Source: Chloroflexi bacterium RBG_16_51_16
Lineage (GTDB): Bacteria; Chloroflexota; Anaerolineae; Anaerolineales; Villigracilaceae
NCBI GenBank assembly: GCA_001796785.1
Contig: MGNL01000027.1
Span: 25,368 to 32,724 of the forward strand
Direction of reading: 5' to 3'
Length of the DNA stretch: 7,357 nt
Both the position numbers and the translations under genes were made by a program. Within the stretch, counting starts at the first letter, position 1. Each line of letters starts with the position of its first letter. Under the pieces are notes generated by a model that worked only from the letters and a program-made list of their open reading frames with translations, was not told where the DNA came from and did not search any database. This document shows, piece after piece, positions 5,974 through 7,357 of this stretch.

Positions 5974-6936
5974 ATGCCAACAATTTATTTTGGTCCCAAG
6001 ATCGAATACATAAGTGGGTCTAACAAGGTGGGTTGCAGTAGCAAACTTGTCCTCTGGCTGGTACTGAGCCTCGTCCTGGTAAGCGCTTTTCAAATTGCAC
6101 CGCAAAGCCCACCGCCGACTTTTGAAGTCAATGTTGCACCTATGAATGCCCCCAGTTTATGCGTCAAGGAGGTAATGAAATTTTACGTCGGTGTAACGGG
6201 ATCTACTACCGCGCCGGATGGAACAATAATGCAATCTGCCCTGTACCATGCAACCATCGAATCAAATTCTTCCAATCCCGGAATTGCTTCAGTTGTACCT
6301 CCAAGCACGTCAACCGGCGGCGTTGGAGGCGGACGGGAGGCGATATTTACCGTCAAGGGATTGAAAGCCGGCAGGACAACGATCACATTCTCTTATACGG
6401 TGCAACATCCAGTCCTGTTGAGCTACGACACCTACCTCGATACAAGAGACATCAAAGTGCGGGACTGCCTGTATCAGATTGATACAGTCAGCAGATGGCA
6501 AAAATCTAACGGTTTTAAACCACGCATGGTTGCGACAATCCACGCGAATGTTTTCAAGGTGCAGGAGGATGGATCAATTAATGATGGTTTAAGGGTCAAA
6601 AACGTTGCTTCCCCGACCGTCCGTATACCATGCGGTGTTGGTATGACCGTCACATATTCCAGGGCAACAATTTCGGGCTCTCAAGACTTGAACACCGGCG
6701 CATTGAACCTAACTCTTGATTTTGAGCCCGTTTCCGCATCCACGAAAGTTACTTGCCCCCTTGTCTCAGGCGGCAACACAGGCCCAGGCCAAGAGCTGCA
6801 GGTCCCCCAATTCACTCCTAGAGGATTATCCTTCGGTGGTGGTGGTGGGGTGGTCACACTAACTCACACAGTGGTGACAGACACCACAGACACCAGTACC
6901 ATCAGGATCATTATCACACCGATCACCTTTCCATGA
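5974..6936 (+). CDS. Secreted or membrane-anchored protein with Ig-like region, family not recognised
   Basis: I do not recognise a family for this 320-residue protein. A polar start with two Lys is followed by a hydrophobic stretch at about 25-39 (LVLWLVLSLVLVSAF), a signal peptide or anchor with a possible signal peptidase I site after VSA (38). A Pro-rich linker (APQSPPP) leads to a region at about 50-163 that looks like a bacterial Ig-like fold: SNPGIASV, then IFTVKGLKAGRTTITFSYTV. The second half (about 166-320) is rich in Thr, Ser and Val and ends in a Gly run (288-292) and short beta-prone Thr repeats. The mature part has four Cys (63, 165, 220, 261), which could form the pairs 63-165 and 220-261. 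The start at 5974 follows from the strong ribosome binding site. It lies 28 nt before the lipoprotein gene. No enzyme motif was seen; a structural or binding role at the cell surface is inference. Confidence 0.8.
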   Translation: MPTIYFGPKIEYISGSNKVGCSSKLVLWLVLSLVLVSAFQIAPQSPPPTFEVNVAPMNAPSLCVKEVMKFYVGVTGSTTAPDGTIMQSALYHATIESNSSNPGIASVVPPSTSTGGVGGGREAIFTVKGLKAGRTTITFSYTVQHPVLLSYDTYLDTRDIKVRDCLYQIDTVSRWQKSNGFKPRMVATIHANVFKVQEDGSINDGLRVKNVASPTVRIPCGVGMTVTYSRATISGSQDLNTGALNLTLDFEPVSASTKVTCPLVSGGNTGPGQELQVPQFTPRGLSFGGGGGVVTLTHTVVTDTTDTSTIRIIITPITFP

Positions 6937-6964
6937 CAGGCTGGCGCTAATAAGGATGAACACT

Positions 6965-7357
6965 ATGATACGCATATTTCATTTCCGATGGTCGTATTCC
7001 TTAATATCGATTTTGGCACTAATTGCAGCCTGTTCAATTTTTCGGCCAAGCTCCGGTGAAGTGGTTCTTGGACCAGGCAGTTTCAATTACCCGGACCCGC
7101 GAGCCGGGCTGGCAGACCTGTCCGGTTACACCGCCAGTCTGACTACCTCCTTCGAAGGCAGTGAGAATGGTCAATCCGTGCAGTGGTCACATGTCTATGT
7201 CATGCGTTACTCAAAGGATCCACTGGCCCGGTTATTGACCATCGAGGGTGAACCCGATCAGCCCAGCATGATGGCGGAGATGAATGGCGCCGCATACGAA
7301 GTCCTGGAGGATGGCGCCTGCGGCGCAGGCGTGCTGGACCCACAGAATTCATTCTCG
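6965..7357 (+). CDS. Lipoprotein, LolA-like start, N-terminal 131 residues (partial)
   Basis: Exported, lipid-anchored protein of unknown function. A short basic start is followed by a hydrophobic stretch and the lipobox IAAC with Cys23, the predicted lipidation site for signal peptidase II. After a short linker, residues about 51-98 (LADLSGYTASLTTSFEG, then SVQWSHVYVMRYSKDP and LARLLTIEG) form alternating beta strands like the opening of LolA/LppX-type half-barrel proteins. This is a by-eye resemblance. The frame remains open to the window edge. AAGGA at 6952-6956 lies 8 nt before ATG 6965; the in-frame ATG at 6956 overlaps this ribosome binding site and is less likely. The 28-nt gap from the preceding secreted protein, without a terminator, indicates one transcript. 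I expect a C-terminal module beyond the edge, possibly like the remnant at 5477-5802. Confidence 0.85.
   Translation, partial: MIRIFHFRWSYSLISILALIAACSIFRPSSGEVVLGPGSFNYPDPRAGLADLSGYTASLTTSFEGSENGQSVQWSHVYVMRYSKDPLARLLTIEGEPDQPSMMAEMNGAAYEVLEDGACGAGVLDPQNSFS

Overview
The window reads as a piece of a mid-GC bacterial chromosome, most likely from Chloroflexota (Anaerolineae-like). This taxonomic guess rests on the general look of the folylpolyglutamate synthase, on the low-complexity secreted proteins, and on a lipoprotein with a LolA-like start of a kind I associate with that group. No marker gene fixes it. No mobile element, CRISPR array, tRNA or rRNA was seen.

Left three quarters (1-5411, all minus strand): a compact operon transcribed right to left as folC (folate polyglutamylation), lon (ATP-dependent protease), a short-chain dehydrogenase/reductase (SDR), and an M24-family Xaa-Pro peptidase that runs off the left edge. 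The gaps are 54 nt (folC-lon) and 11-38 nt (lon-SDR, depending on the SDR start); SDR and peptidase overlap by 20 nt. A well-formed sigma70-type promoter sits so close to the folC ATG that the transcript should be leaderless. Lon and the peptidase could act in sequence, Lon cutting proteins and the M24 enzyme trimming proline-containing peptides, but this link is inference.

Middle (5412-5973): a strong hairpin with T-tracts on both sides separates folC from a short minus-strand coding remnant. The remnant is open in two frames that join into one plausible peptide across a T4 run, so it looks like a frameshifted, 5'-truncated gene. Next to it is an AT-rich stretch with an inverted repeat, the probable control region of the plus-strand genes.

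Right (5974-7357, plus strand): two exported proteins 28 nt apart, probably co-transcribed. The first is a 320-residue secreted or membrane-anchored protein with Ig-like character and no family I recognise. The second is a lipoprotein with a clear lipobox, cut by the window edge. The remnant's C-terminal part resembles, by eye, a module I associate with such lipoproteins, so the right half may be a small cell-envelope locus that has lost one member.

I found no clearly new defence or mobile system. The strongest items for follow-up are the leaderless folC promoter, the non-canonical SDR start, the broken gene with its terminator, and the unrecognised secreted protein/lipoprotein pair.
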